Part shown: piece by piece, positions 47,786-47,868 of the stretch
Layout of the letters: each line of letters opens with the position of its first letter
Position numbering within the stretch: position 1 is the first letter of the stretch
Origin: JBDTME01 sp964583795
GTDB lineage: Bacteria; Patescibacteriota; Microgenomatia; UBA1400; PJMF01
Reading direction: 5' to 3'
Assembly: GCA_964583795.1 (NCBI GenBank)
Contig: CAZOWX010000012.1
Location: 1-47,868 of the forward strand
DNA length: 47,868 nucleotides
Made by a program: the position numbers and the translations under genes
The notes under the pieces: generated by a model
Database searches by the model: none
Told to the model about the DNA's origin: nothing
The model's input: only the letters and a program-made list of their open reading frames with translations

Positions 47786-47868
47786 AAGCGTGGGACCTAT
47801 AAAAAACCGATTAATAAAACCCTAATGCTTTACTGACTCATGCAACTCATTGCAACGCAAGCTCAAAT

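Noticed and set aside
1..47868. Recoded UGA (code 25) as in Gracilibacteria/Absconditabacteria
   Set aside because: UGA ends several complete genes (M24 peptidase, hisS, the His-rich ORF), and no conserved Gly positions are encoded by UGA.

Overview
The window looks like a chromosomal segment of a small-genome bacterium, most likely a Patescibacteria (CPR) member and possibly Microgenomates-like. This is an inference from the mix of a few core genes with many proteins of no recognisable family, single-TM secreted proteins with Thr/Pro tails, a lone type IV pilin-like gene, a tRNA without encoded CCA and very repeat-rich intergenic DNA. UGA is used as stop, so it is not a code-25 lineage. There are no phage structural genes, rRNA genes, CRISPR arrays or recognisable transposase genes.

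Layout. 0.1-2.6 kb: an unknown protein and a membrane-anchored lysozyme-like protein. 2.6-8.6 kb (mostly minus): a methyltransferase split by a shift at an A8 run, the lipoprotein-maturation pair lspA and lgt, a membrane hydrolase-like protein, a four-helix-bundle (S23/IVP) gene, tRNA-Leu(CAA), a small membrane protein and dnaB. 9.3-16.2 kb (minus): a giant coiled-coil FHA protein and a cluster of small multi-TM proteins with Cys-containing loops, two of them clear tandem paralogues. 16.5-20.6 kb: a metallo-beta-lactamase-fold protein, two secreted/lipoprotein-like genes and an M24 aminopeptidase carrying an in-frame insertion of intergenic repeat DNA. 20.7-28.7 kb (plus): large unknown proteins, a Phd/RelE-type toxin-antitoxin pair, a perfect-consensus promoter driving a 24-codon His-rich ORF, a putative HExxH metalloprotease, hisS and two unknowns sharing an N-terminal motif. 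28.8-35.6 kb: an EamA transporter, then a minus-strand series of HD-domain, deoxynucleoside kinase and unknown genes, preceded by a structured leader RNA candidate with an intrinsic terminator. 35.8-42.4 kb: pyrimidine deoxynucleotide genes (dcd, tmk, dut, a DHFR-family gene, thyA) interspersed with a pilin and an unknown. 42.7-47.9 kb: HIT protein, a cohesin-like surface protein, two Nudix proteins, a 2H phosphoesterase and a GIY-YIG nuclease.

How genes work together. dcd, dut, tmk, thyA, the DHFR-family protein and the deoxynucleoside kinase would together make or salvage dTTP (dCTP to dUMP to dTMP to dTDP, with folate recycling). Two or more HD phosphohydrolase-like proteins nearby may trim nucleotides. 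Lgt and LspA would process lipoproteins such as the lipobox-bearing protein at 18.4 kb.

The most unusual layer is non-coding. There are (i) short palindromic elements with GTCATCC...GGATC ends, often an 8-bp stem closed by GAAA, one of them read in frame inside the DHFR-family gene; (ii) degenerate 7-bp and 8-bp tandem tracts that abut genes and supply C-terminal codons and stop codons; (iii) a 190-bp inverted repeat bracketing the DHFR/thyA pair; (iv) a perfect 31-bp inverted repeat bracketing a GIY-YIG nuclease gene; and (v) a 168-bp MITE-like palindrome. At nine ORFs a -10 hexamer lies only 6-10 nt before the ATG, which implies leaderless transcripts, while other genes have clear Shine-Dalgarno sites.
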